From assembly GCF_016406145.1 (NCBI RefSeq), contig NZ_CP066306.1:4278001-4342000 (forward strand): 64,000 nucleotides of DNA, written 5' to 3'. How positions within the stretch are numbered: position 1 is the stretch's first letter; each line of letters starts with the position of its first letter. A program made the position numbers and the translations under genes. Below are positions 37,184 through 45,717 of this stretch, one piece after another. The DNA comes from Pseudomonas putida. GTDB lineage: Bacteria; Pseudomonadota; Gammaproteobacteria; Pseudomonadales; Pseudomonadaceae. The notes beneath the pieces are model-generated. The model worked only from the letters and a program-made list of their open reading frames with translations, was not told where the DNA came from and made no database searches.

Positions 37184-40100
37184 ATGTTCGAAGCAGCACG
37201 CTGGGGCGACGACATCGAGCACACCTCAGCCCTCACAGGGTTCCTTGCCGGCGCGGTTGCAGGACTGGCGCTGGTTGCAGCCGCATCGTTCATGGTCTGT
37301 ACGGGCGGGCTGGGTGGTTTTCTGCTGCTCATGGTCGTTGGCCTGGGCGCCAGCGCCCTGCCCGGCCTGGGCGAGGATTTCGGTTCGACCTTTGGCTCAC
37401 CCACAGGGCAGATCGAGCAGCCCGGTTGTTCCCCGAACGTTTTCATCAACGGCCGCAACGCTGCGCATGTCACCGAAAGTACCGCCGTGTGCGAGCAGCA
37501 CCCAGCCCCCGTCCAGGTTGCCGAGGGGTCCAGCAACGTGTTCATCAATGGCGTCGCGGCGGCGCGCAAGGGTGACAAGCTGACCTGTGGCGCCAGCATC
37601 GCAGCCGGGTCGAACAACGTGTTCATCGGCGGCGGCACGCAGCGCTACCTCAAGGTCAGTGAAGAAGTGCCGGACGAGCTGCGCGTCACCGTCGATGTGC
37701 TGATGGTCGTGGCCTCCATGGGCCGCTCAGTGTTCAACGTCGCGACCATGGGCCTGCAAGCAGGCCTCAAGGCCGCAGGCCCCTGCGCCTTGCAGGTTGG
37801 GTTGACCATCGCCGGCAGCTACCTGGCAGGCCGCTACCTGATTGGCCCTGCCGTGGAAAGGGCCATCGCTGGTTTTGTCGGCAACCCGGTTGACCTCACC
37901 CGCGGGCGCAAGGTACTGGCCGACGAAACCGATTTCGTCATCCCCGGCCTCATGCCCATCGAGTGGTCACGTTTCTACGCCAGCGACCTCGATACCGGCA
38001 GCGTGCTCGGGCGCGGCTGGACCTTGCCCTGGGAGCAGAGCCTGCGCCGCAATGGGTGCTTCGTGTACCTCAAGGACAACCAAGGGCGCAGTGTTCCTTT
38101 CGCCGATGTCGAGCCGGGCGAGCGCATCTACAACCCACACGAGCAGTTGACGCTGGTGCGCACCCTGGGTGGCCATTACATCCTGCAGACGCTCGACAAC
38201 CTGTTTTTCTACTTCGGCGAAGTACCCAACGACAACCAGGAAGTGCCCCTGCAGCGCCTGGAAAACGCGTTGGGCCACTACCTGCACTTCACCCACAACG
38301 CCGACGGCTGCCTCACCGACATCAGCGCACCAGGCGGCATACGGCTGCACCTGCACTATGAGGCCCCCTTTGGCCGACTGGCCTCGGTCAAGCGCATCAT
38401 TGCCGACGCAGCCGTCGAGACCTTGGTGCGTTATCGCTACGACGACAAGGGGCAGCTCGCCCAGGTGACCAACCGCAACGGCGATACCACCCGCACGTTT
38501 GCCTACACCGACGGCCTGATGTGCCACCACACCAATGCCCTTGGCCTGATCAGCGAGTACCTCTGGCAAGTCATCGATGGCCAACCCCGGGTGGTCAAAC
38601 ATTCGACCACCGACGGCGAACACTTCCATTTGCGCTACGACTTCGCTCAACGCACCAGTTGGGCAACCGATGTGCTTGGCCGTGAGCTGGAGATTCACTA
38701 CAACGAAGACAACCGCGTCATCGCCAGCCGGGATTTCGGTGGCGAACGTTACGCGATCGACTTCGATACATACGGCAACATCATCGGGTTAGCCTTGCCG
38801 GATGGCAATCGCCTCGCGCTCAAGTACGACGACTTCGGCAGGCTGGTCGAGGAAACCGACCCACTTGGCCGCAAGATCAGCTACAAGCACTACCGCGCCA
38901 CACCACTGGTGACTGAAACCCGCTTCCCGAATGGCAGCGTGTGGAAAGCCCGCTACGACGACAAAGGCAACCTGCTCGCCGATATCGACCCGCTTGGCAA
39001 CAAGACCGAGTACCTCAACAGCGACGACGGTCTGCCGCACACGATCATCGATGCCAACTTCAAGTCCAGGTATCTATGGTGGAACGCTTACGCCCAGGTC
39101 GAGCGCTTCGAGGACTGTTCGGGCAAGAGCACCTATTACCGCTACGACGAACGCCAGCACCTGATTGCCGTCACCGACGCGCTGAACAACACCACCACGC
39201 TGGAGCGCAAACCTGATGGCGAAGTGCTGCGCATCAATCACCCGGACGGCACGGCAGAATCCTTCACCTACAACACCCTTGGCCAAGTGCTGACGCACAC
39301 CGACGGTAAAGGCCAGACCACGCGCCTGCAGCGCACCTCGCGTGGCTTGCCGAGCAGCCGTCAGGATGCCAAAGGCGAATGGATCCGCTATGAGTACGAC
39401 AAGGCTCTGCGCCTGACGGCGCTGGTCAACGAGAACAGCTCAGCCTATCGCTTTGCCTACGATGCCTCGGACCGCTTGATTGAAGAAGTGCGGGTCGACA
39501 ACCTGACCCGACGCTTCAGCTATGACGCAGGCGGCCATCTGATCCGGCTCGATGAGATTGGATACGGTGAGAATGGCGAGCGCCCGGAGCGCAATACGCT
39601 GTTCGAGCGCGATGCGATTGGCCGGCTGATGGCCAAACTCAACCGTGATGCCCGTCAGGATTATGCATACGACGAGGTCGACCGGTTAGTGAGCATTCAG
39701 CGCCGTCCGACCGGTATCGGCAAGCAACTCGGCATCGCCGAGGAAAAGCTGGAGTACACCTACGACCTGCTGGGGCGCCTGACCCAGGAACTCACACCGC
39801 AAGGTGCGCTGGGTTATGAATACGACCCTCTCAGCAACCTGACCACGCTGACCCTGCCGGATGGGCGCAAGGTCAACCACCTGTACTACGGTAGCGGTCA
39901 CCTGCACCAGTTGAACCTGGACGGCCAAGTCATCAGCGACATGGAGCGCGACGACCTGCACCGCGAGGTGTACCGCACCCAGGGCAAGCTCACCAGTTGT
40001 TTCGGTTACGACGCCATGGGGCGCAAGGCGTGGCAGTTTGCTTCGACATTGCCCGCTGACAAGCTCTCGCAGGTTCATAACCCCGGTATCAACACCTCAC

Positions 40101-41344
40101 TGTTGGTGGAGCACGCCTACAACCCGATTCACCGTCGCTACCAGTACGATCCGGCGGGGGAACTGGTACGCACGCTGGACAAGCTGCGCGGTGAGACCAA
40201 GTACGAGTACGAAGCCAACGGCCAGTTGCACAGCCGCGATACCGGGTCGTTGGTAGGCAGTGAAGAATTCCGCTATGACCCGGCAGCAAACCGGCTGGAC
40301 TTCAACGCGCGGCAGTTTGAGAAGGTCAAGGACAACCGCATCAAGCGCTGGCAAAACCAAGAGTACCGCTACGACCCATGGGGCAACCTGATAGAGAAAA
40401 GCTCGGGGCACAGCAAGCTGCAGAGCTTTAGCTATGACTGCGAGAACCGGCTGGTGCGTGCTGAGACAGTGGTCGACGGCAAGCTGGAAAGTACGGGCGC
40501 TTATCGCTATGACAGCCTGGGCCGACGAGTGGCCAAAACCGCTGAAATCCAAGGCGCGACGGAGCAGAAGCATTTCCTCTGGCAAGGGTTGAGGATGCTG
40601 CGTGAGGAGACGCCGGGGCAGAGCATTTTGTATCTCTACGAGCCGGGGAGCTATGCGCCGTTGGCGCGGGTTGATCAGGTGGAGGGTGAGGCCCACAAGG
40701 TCTACTACTTCCATACCGATCAGATTGGAACGCCCTTGGAGTTGAGCAATAGCGAGGGTGAGATCGTTTGGCAGGCGACCTATCGCTCATGGGGTGCGAT
40801 CGAGCATTTGGCCGTCAATGACGTCGAACAGCATTTGCGGTTTCAAGGGCAGTACTCTGATTCAGAGACGGGACTACACTACAATACGTTCCGATTCTAT
40901 GCTCCTGAATTGGGCCGTTTCATTTCTCAGGATCCAATAGGATTGGATGGAGGTTTCAACCTCTACCGCTATGCTCCAAATCCAACTGGCTGGACTGATC
41001 CCAGGGGCTGGGAGTGCTGGAGCACTGCGCGAAAAAATTATTGGAAAGCAGAAGCAAAAGCACCAACACAAACATACTCCCCTGCCAACCTTGCTCGAAT
41101 GGCGGAAGGTAAGGCTCCCCGGATAACGGTTGAAGTGATTTCTCGCAAGACTGATAAGATCTCCATCAAGGAATATAGTCTAGAGCTTCATCACAATGCC
41201 ATTCCTCAGAGGGTAGGTGGTGATGGCGTTCATGAGTCACCGAATATATTGGCGCTTACGCCATGGGAGCATGAGACCGTAGATCAGTTTAGACACGTCG
41301 GCGCAGACTTGATTAGAGTTATCAAAGGAGTAGATGTATGGTGA
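37184..41344 (+). CDS. rhs: prePAAR-PAAR-RHS type VI effector with C-terminal LHH nuclease
   Basis: 1386 residues. Order: prePAAR motif AAR-x2-D-x3-H (residues 4-13), two hydrophobic helices (about 19-57), PAAR domain (about 80-150), another hydrophobic region (about 165-225), then the RHS/YD-repeat shell from GNPVDLTRGRK (about 233) to the conserved DPIGLDGG (1250-1257) and DPRGW (1272-1276). The last 110 residues are the toxin: LELHH (1333-1337), then NILALTPWEH (1354-1363) and H1371, the pattern of the LHH group of HNH/Endo VII nucleases. The RHS shell should encapsulate and cleave off the toxin. The chaperone gene is just upstream and immunity overlaps downstream by 7 bp. DNA of the tail is much more AT-rich than the shell. 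Confidence 0.9.
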   Translation: MFEAARWGDDIEHTSALTGFLAGAVAGLALVAAASFMVCTGGLGGFLLLMVVGLGASALPGLGEDFGSTFGSPTGQIEQPGCSPNVFINGRNAAHVTESTAVCEQHPAPVQVAEGSSNVFINGVAAARKGDKLTCGASIAAGSNNVFIGGGTQRYLKVSEEVPDELRVTVDVLMVVASMGRSVFNVATMGLQAGLKAAGPCALQVGLTIAGSYLAGRYLIGPAVERAIAGFVGNPVDLTRGRKVLADETDFVIPGLMPIEWSRFYASDLDTGSVLGRGWTLPWEQSLRRNGCFVYLKDNQGRSVPFADVEPGERIYNPHEQLTLVRTLGGHYILQTLDNLFFYFGEVPNDNQEVPLQRLENALGHYLHFTHNADGCLTDISAPGGIRLHLHYEAPFGRLASVKRIIADAAVETLVRYRYDDKGQLAQVTNRNGDTTRTFAYTDGLMCHHTNALGLISEYLWQVIDGQPRVVKHSTTDGEHFHLRYDFAQRTSWATDVLGRELEIHYNEDNRVIASRDFGGERYAIDFDTYGNIIGLALPDGNRLALKYDDFGRLVEETDPLGRKISYKHYRATPLVTETRFPNGSVWKARYDDKGNLLADIDPLGNKTEYLNSDDGLPHTIIDANFKSRYLWWNAYAQVERFEDCSGKSTYYRYDERQHLIAVTDALNNTTTLERKPDGEVLRINHPDGTAESFTYNTLGQVLTHTDGKGQTTRLQRTSRGLPSSRQDAKGEWIRYEYDKALRLTALVNENSSAYRFAYDASDRLIEEVRVDNLTRRFSYDAGGHLIRLDEIGYGENGERPERNTLFERDAIGRLMAKLNRDARQDYAYDEVDRLVSIQRRPTGIGKQLGIAEEKLEYTYDLLGRLTQELTPQGALGYEYDPLSNLTTLTLPDGRKVNHLYYGSGHLHQLNLDGQVISDMERDDLHREVYRTQGKLTSCFGYDAMGRKAWQFASTLPADKLSQVHNPGINTSLLVEHAYNPIHRRYQYDPAGELVRTLDKLRGETKYEYEANGQLHSRDTGSLVGSEEFRYDPAANRLDFNARQFEKVKDNRIKRWQNQEYRYDPWGNLIEKSSGHSKLQSFSYDCENRLVRAETVVDGKLESTGAYRYDSLGRRVAKTAEIQGATEQKHFLWQGLRMLREETPGQSILYLYEPGSYAPLARVDQVEGEAHKVYYFHTDQIGTPLELSNSEGEIVWQATYRSWGAIEHLAVNDVEQHLRFQGQYSDSETGLHYNTFRFYAPELGRFISQDPIGLDGGFNLYRYAPNPTGWTDPRGWECWSTARKNYWKAEAKAPTQTYSPANLARMAEGKAPRITVEVISRKTDKISIKEYSLELHHNAIPQRVGGDGVHESPNILALTPWEHETVDQFRHVGADLIRVIKGVDVW
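39860..40020 (+). repeat. rhs core block, copy A (pairs with 45471-45631)
   Basis: This part of the intact rhs gene recurs at 45471-45631 with the same spacing and only scattered mismatches. Its second half (from 39937) also recurs at 43047, so 'cgacatggagcgcgacgacc' and its flanks are present three times. Confidence 0.85.
39937..40806 (+). repeat. rhs core block, 870 bp (pairs with 43047-43917)
   Basis: Nearly identical to 43047-43917 over its entire length; the second copy differs by a few substitutions and a 2-bp insertion near 43794. Identity stops just before the variable C-terminal part in both copies. Confidence 0.9.
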
Positions 41345-41814
41345 CCATAGACAAAAGCGCCGCTGAGCAGGTTGTGTGCTCGGTTGAGTATCAGAAAACT
41401 CTTGAAGAGCTGGTTCAGGCCCGCAATATTAAAGTTGAGTCTGGCTACACTGAAGTTTTTGCGAAGTTAGATTCTTCGAAAATGGCCAGGGCAAATCTAG
41501 GGGCGCAAGAGATTTTAAGCTTTCTCAGCGCCAGTTGCTTAGAGATTGCCCAGTACTCCATTGATAAGCTTTCTGCGCTTTCGGGGGAGGAGGACGAGGA
41601 ATATCCTGGAGGGGCGGAGCCGCCAAGTGACGAGAAAGCCAAAACTCTGTCGGCCGGCAACTACTCTCAAGGCTTCCTATTGACCAATCTTATTGAATAC
41701 ATGCTTGCTAACAAAGGGCAAGAGCAATTACTGGATTACTTGAAAGTATCTAGAGTGCCCAAGGCGAAGCAGTATGCGAGACTGATAACTGACCTTATGC
41801 GTCTTAAAAGCTAG
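41338..41814 (+). CDS. Immunity protein for the LHH toxin
   Basis: 158 residues, acidic and mostly helical, no signal peptide; so it protects in the cytoplasm. It overlaps the rhs stop by 7 bp, the usual layout for cognate immunity. I do not recognise a named family. It is clearly related to the product of 42083-42547: the two share the C-terminal pattern YLK-x-R-[VI]P-x-AK-[QK]-Y and an acidic loop after KL-ALSG/GG. Confidence 0.8.
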   Translation: MVTIDKSAAEQVVCSVEYQKTLEELVQARNIKVESGYTEVFAKLDSSKMARANLGAQEILSFLSASCLEIAQYSIDKLSALSGEEDEEYPGGAEPPSDEKAKTLSAGNYSQGFLLTNLIEYMLANKGQEQLLDYLKVSRVPKAKQYARLITDLMRLKS

Positions 41815-41942
41815 ATGATTTGTGCGAGTGTCGGGTAGGTATTGATGCGACGCTAATATGCATTCCAGGATTTCTGGAGCGTATGAATATTGCAAAATAT
41901 GGTGTGTTAGCCTGATCTTCGATCTAAAGCTTTTTGATCTTT

Positions 41943-42089
41943 AAAAGTCCGGTTCAGCACACGAGGCATTTAAACGCCTCACCTCAAAATCTGGATGCGC
42001 TGACACCATGGAAACACGAAGTAGTGGACCCGTTCAGGCATGCTGGAAGTGATTTGATCCGGATCATAAGAGGGCTTGATGTATGGTAA
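41943..42089 (+). pseudogene. Orphan C-terminal tail of a second LHH toxin
   Basis: The frame ending in TAA at 42087-42089 reads SPQNLDALTPWKHEVVDPF, then RHAGSDLIRIIRGLDVW. This matches the end of the intact toxin (SPNILALTPWEHETVDQF, RHVGADLIRVIKGVDVW) over about 36 residues. Upstream of about 41980 similarity fades, and the LHH motif and any rhs sequence are missing. It is therefore a decayed toxin end kept next to its immunity gene. Confidence 0.85.
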
Positions 42090-42547
42090 GTGCCGATAAC
42101 GTTCGTAATTGGGTGGATGCTGATGTCTACGTAAATTTGCTGGCGGGCGTGTCTAAAACTTTACGCCTGCCAATAAATACAGGAGCAATTCCTGATGTAA
42201 TCCTCCAACACGACGCCAATAAATTCAATGCCGCAAATTTAGAACCTGCGGATTTGGATGTTATTGCGTCCGACACTGAGATGACTCGGAAATATGTAAG
42301 TGCAAAACTTCAGGCTCTAGGGGGCAGTGCGGATGAGCAAGAGGGTAGAAATCCAGAGGATGAGGATGATGTAGTTATAAAGGTGCATCCATTCTACCCG
42401 AACTTTCTAAATATTTATCTGATTGAGCTGCACTTTTTGAGCTTCAACCCTACCGGGCTTGAAAGCTATCTTAAGGCTGTCAGAATTCCTGGAGCAAAAA
42501 AATATGCCGCGCAACTAAGCAGGATGTATGCCGCAATCGCACGGTAA
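42083..42547 (+). CDS. Second, paralogous immunity protein
   Basis: 154 residues, acidic. It overlaps the orphan toxin tail by 7 bp in exactly the same way that the first immunity gene overlaps rhs (gatgtATGGT). It is intact and shares the C-terminal half with the first immunity protein (ESYLKAVRIPGAKKYAAQL against LDYLKVSRVPKAKQYARLI). It probably protects against sister cells still carrying the lost toxin variant. Expression is uncertain because no promoter is seen. Confidence 0.8.
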   Translation: MVSADNVRNWVDADVYVNLLAGVSKTLRLPINTGAIPDVILQHDANKFNAANLEPADLDVIASDTEMTRKYVSAKLQALGGSADEQEGRNPEDEDDVVIKVHPFYPNFLNIYLIELHFLSFNPTGLESYLKAVRIPGAKKYAAQLSRMYAAIAR

Positions 42548-42901
42548 TGTATATTGACTGAATTGCTGCCTCATACAGCTGCTTTAGGTAGTGATAGTGC
42601 TGCTGGCCGCTTTAGCGCCTCTAAGAGGAATGTGGAGAGGCTTTGTCTTTTTCAGAGTTGAAATATTCTGCTCAACCTAAATGATAAGTGGTGAGCCAGT
42701 CTGCGCACAGATGAAAGAGTTTGGTGGTGGTCGACTAGCTCCTCAAGCATTGAAGAGCTGTAACGTTGCTTATCATCTTTAAGAACTGAGGCTTGAGGAC
42801 CTGGAACGCTCCGCAACGATTTTTGCGGCGTATGAACTCTTCCCATCAACTTGGCGCTAAGCGCGGGAATCTAACTCGCGCTAAGCCGGCTTTGGCCCTC
42901 C
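42548..42901. other. Spacer between immunity gene 2 and the displaced rhs copy
   Basis: About 350 bp, low GC, stops in all frames. A 65-codon minus-strand frame (42652-42849) shows no recognisable domain. The part near 42845 contains the direct repeat 'gcgctaag' twice within 35 bp. Probably decayed island DNA. Confidence 0.45.
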
Positions 42902-44543
42902 AGGCTGCACATTCATCGCTACCCGACGGGTGCCGGCAAGCAGCTTGGGGTCACCGTGGAAGCGCTGGAATATGCCTGCGGCATGCTCGGCCGGCTGACG
43001 CGGGAGATCACGTCCAACGGCATGTTGGGCTACGAGTACGACCCACCGACATGGAGCGCGACGACCTGCACCGCGAGGTGTACCGCACCCAGGGCAAGCT
43101 CACCAGTTGTTTCGGTTACGACGCCATGGGGCGCAAGGCGTGGCAGTTTGCTTCGACATTGCCCGCTGACAAGCTCTCGCAGGTTCATAACCCCGGTATC
43201 AACACCTCACTGTTGGTGGAGCACGCCTACAACCCGATTCACCGTCGCTACCAGTACGACCCGGCGGGCGAATTGGTACGCACGCTGGACAAGCTGCGCG
43301 GAGAGATCAAGTACGAGTACGAAGCCAACGGCCAGTTGCACAGCCGCGATACCGGATCATTGGTGGGCAGCGAAGAATTCCGCTATGACCCGGCGGCAAA
43401 CCGGCTGGACTTCAACGCGCGGCAGTTTGAGAAGGTCAAGGACAACCGCATCAAGCGCTGGCAAAACCAAGAGTACCGCTACGACCCATGGGGCAACCTG
43501 ATCGAGAAAAGCTCAGGGCACAGCAAGCTGCAGAGCTTTAGCTATGACTGCGAGAACCGGCTGGTGCGTGCTGAGACAGTGGTCGACGGCAAGCTGGAAA
43601 GTACGGGCGCTTATCGCTATGACAGCCTGGGCCGACGAGTGGCCAAAACCGCTGAAATCCAAGGCGCGACGGAGCAGAAGCATTTCCTTTGGCAAGGGTT
43701 GAGGATGCTGCGTGAGGAGACGCCGGGGCAGAGCATTTTGTACCTGTATAAACCGGGGAGCTATGCGCCGTTGGCGCGGGTTGATCAGGTGGAGAGGGTG
43801 AGGCCCACACGGTCTACTACTTCCATACCGATCAGATTGGAACGCCCTTGGAGTTGAGCAATAGCGAGGGCGAGATAGTTTGGCAGGCGACCTATCGCTC
43901 ATGGGGTGCAATCGAGGAGCTTAAGGTTCATGATATCGAGCAGAACCTAAGATTCCAGGGGCAATACTTTGAGAGTGAGACGGGGCTGCATTACAACACC
44001 TTAAGGTACTACGACCCAGAAGTGGGGCGTTTTGTTACACAAGACCCCATAGGTCTAGGTGACGGAATGAACTTTTATCAGTATGCACCCAGCCCCGTTA
44101 TGTGGGTCGATCCGTGGGGACTAGCTTTCAAAAGCGTCAATTTTGAAGGGTCACCTGATCTCTTCCCCACATCAGGAAACCAAAAGAATATCGTTTCAAT
44201 CCAACTGCAAGGATCGAGAGGTAGAGACTTTACTGAGGCTTTCAAAGAGGCTGGTTTAACAAGGGCGCAGGTCAAGTCGATTGGTAAATATACGTGGCAC
44301 CATTTGGATGACTTTGATCCTGCAACAGGCAAGGGAACTATGCAGTTGATCGCAAACTCAGCGCATGAAGCGTCCCTACCGCACACAGGGTCTGCAGCTC
44401 AATTTGAGAAGCACTTTGGCTTGTCTTCAGGCGCATATGGAACACCCGAAGCAGTGGCCATATCACAAGATCAGGGCTGGCTTAAAGTTCGCCACAAAAA
44501 AAGTATCTTCAACTTGCTGAGCAGTAAAAATGAAAGACTTTAA
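42902..44543 (+). pseudogene. Displaced rhs 3' fragment with WHH-type nuclease tail
   Basis: No start region and no PAAR. 42902-43045 is a diverged rhs core (HRYPTGAGKQLGV, then GMLGRLTREITSNG). At 43047 it jumps, in a different frame, into a block almost identical to the main rhs gene. A 2-bp insertion near 43794 shifts the frame again, and the last 231 codons (43848-44543) are open. These end with DPIGLGDGMNFYQYAP, DPWGL and a toxin of about 140 residues with YTWHH (148-152 of this frame), MQL and H173/H179, the WHH group of HNH nucleases. The tail could still be used if recombined onto the intact gene. Confidence 0.87.
43047..43917 (+). repeat. rhs core block, second copy
   Basis: Copy of 39937-40806, offset 3110 bp before and 3112 bp after the 2-bp insertion near 43794. 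It directly precedes the variable WHH toxin tail. Confidence 0.9.
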
Positions 44544-45021
44544 GCTATTGAACCCAGGCTTGCCGATTTCGGAAGCAGACATTGAAGGGCTGGAGGCGCA
44601 AGTCTTCTGCAAACTTCCACTGGACTTTAAATTACTGTATCTCACTTATAACGGGGGCCTACCCGTGCGAGAATTTTGGATTTCTGATGACAACTTTGAG
44701 CCAATCAGAGTGGATGACTTTAAAAGTATATCAAACATCGGAGCAACGAATGTCAATGAAACAAAATATATTGGCGGGTGTTATAAATTAATGCAGGAGA
44801 AAAACGTCCTTCCTTGTCAGCTAGTCCCTTTCGCGAGCGATGAGGCTGGTAATTTCATCTGCATGGAAGCAGGGACGGGCAGAATTATCTATTTTGCAGT
44901 TGATACCTTTCAGCCAGATATTGACATGCACCTTAATCACATTAATGCCCAGAGAATCATGTCGGATTCTTTTGGTGAATTCATTAAATCTCTAGTCGAT
45001 GAGGATGACGTTGAATATTGA
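44530..45021 (+). CDS. SUKH (SMI1/KNR4) family immunity protein
   Basis: 163 residues. The SMI1/KNR4 pattern is seen in ISEADIEGLEAQVFCKLPLDF, LLYLTYNGGLP, and FASDEAGNFICM. SUKH proteins are frequent immunity proteins for polymorphic nuclease toxins. It overlaps the WHH toxin stop by 14 bp, so it is the cognate immunity gene of the displaced toxin. The gene is intact although its toxin is cut off from a functional rhs. Confidence 0.87.
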   Translation: MKDFKLLNPGLPISEADIEGLEAQVFCKLPLDFKLLYLTYNGGLPVREFWISDDNFEPIRVDDFKSISNIGATNVNETKYIGGCYKLMQEKNVLPCQLVPFASDEAGNFICMEAGTGRIIYFAVDTFQPDIDMHLNHINAQRIMSDSFGEFIKSLVDEDDVEY

Positions 45022-45040
45022 TAGCACATCTAAAATCTTA

Positions 45041-45189
45041 ATTTTGCGCGACGGGTTAGGTGGGTTTATTAAGCCATCAGGTGGAACCACTACCAAGCTA
45101 AAAATTGATACGAAAAGCGCGCGCGGTAGCTGCTTGGAGGTAAAGATGCTGTTCATGATGCAGTGTTCAATATTCTAAAGTATAGGTAG
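45041..45189 (+). pseudogene. Frameshifted tail of a third RHS toxin
   Basis: One frame reads KPSGGTTTKLKIDTKSARGS then CLEVK; a shifted frame continues DAVHDAVFNILKYR and stops with TAG at 45187, just before an ATG. Reading across the shift gives a plausible toxin C-terminus in the expected position before an immunity start. The family is not recognised and the 5' part is missing. Confidence 0.6.
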
Positions 45190-45192
45190 CGC

Positions 45193-45336
45193 ATGAGTAA
45201 TGATAATCGCTTTCTTTTTGAATCAGAGCTGCTAAAAACACTCAAATTAGTGGCGGCTAAATTTGACGGCGTGGCGGCCTCAAAAAACAAATTAAAATTC
45301 ATGTACAACAAAAAAATGTTGCCGAGCTTTTTTTGA
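45193..45336 (+). pseudogene. Truncated immunity gene (47 codons)
   Basis: Starts ATG 4 bp after the toxin-tail stop and reads MSNDNRFLFESELLKTL ... KMLPSFF before a TGA. The composition is AT-rich like the other immunity genes. Transposase-related sequence follows at once, so the gene was probably cut by an insertion. No family recognised. Confidence 0.6.
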
Positions 45337-45337
45337 G

Positions 45338-45471
45338 TCCAACAGAGGCTGGGCGTAGCTAATATCACTGGCTTGACCGCCAGAGAGAAGGAAGCGCAAC
45401 GGTGTCCCGTAGGCGTCGCAGAGCATGTGGATTTTGGTTGTCAGGCCGCCGCGGCTGCGGCCTAAAGCGTG
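45338..45471 (-). mobile_element. Relic of an IS5-type transposase gene
   Basis: The minus strand encodes [17 protein letters not shown], then [19 protein letters not shown] and ISYAQPLLD, the DDE-domain start of IS5-family (IS427-like) transposases. Only about 45 codons remain; both ends and the inverted repeats are missing. It joins directly to an rhs core block at 45471. Confidence 0.8.
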
Positions 45472-45717
45472 ATGGGCGCAAGGTCAACCACCTGTACTAC
45501 TGTAGAGGTCACCTGCACCAGTTGAACCTGGACGGCCAAGTCATCAGCGACATGGAGCGCGACGACCTGCACCGCGAGGTGTACCGCACCCAGGGCAAGC
45601 TCACCAGCTGCTTTTACTACGACGCCATAGAGCAAAGAGTGACAGCTCGTACCATAGCTAGCTGCAGATTCCACTCAAAAAAGGCAATTGATCCGGTAAC
45701 TCTGGAAGTGCCATTGA
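45471..45717 (+). pseudogene. Third rhs core fragment
   Basis: 45471-45631 repeats 39860-40020 of the intact rhs gene ([10 protein letters not shown] ... MERDDLHREVYRTQGKL). After about 45635 the similarity ends in unrelated sequence up to the DUF2937 gene. It marks the downstream edge of the RHS island. Confidence 0.82.

Noticed and set aside
42652..42849. Minus-strand 65-codon frame in the RHS island
   Set aside because: No ribosome site and no recognisable family. I considered a transposase OrfA fragment but saw no supporting motif.
36567..45717. A complete type VI secretion cluster or prophage
   Set aside because: No tss genes, vgrG, hcp, integrase or att repeats are visible; only the effector, chaperone and immunity parts are present.
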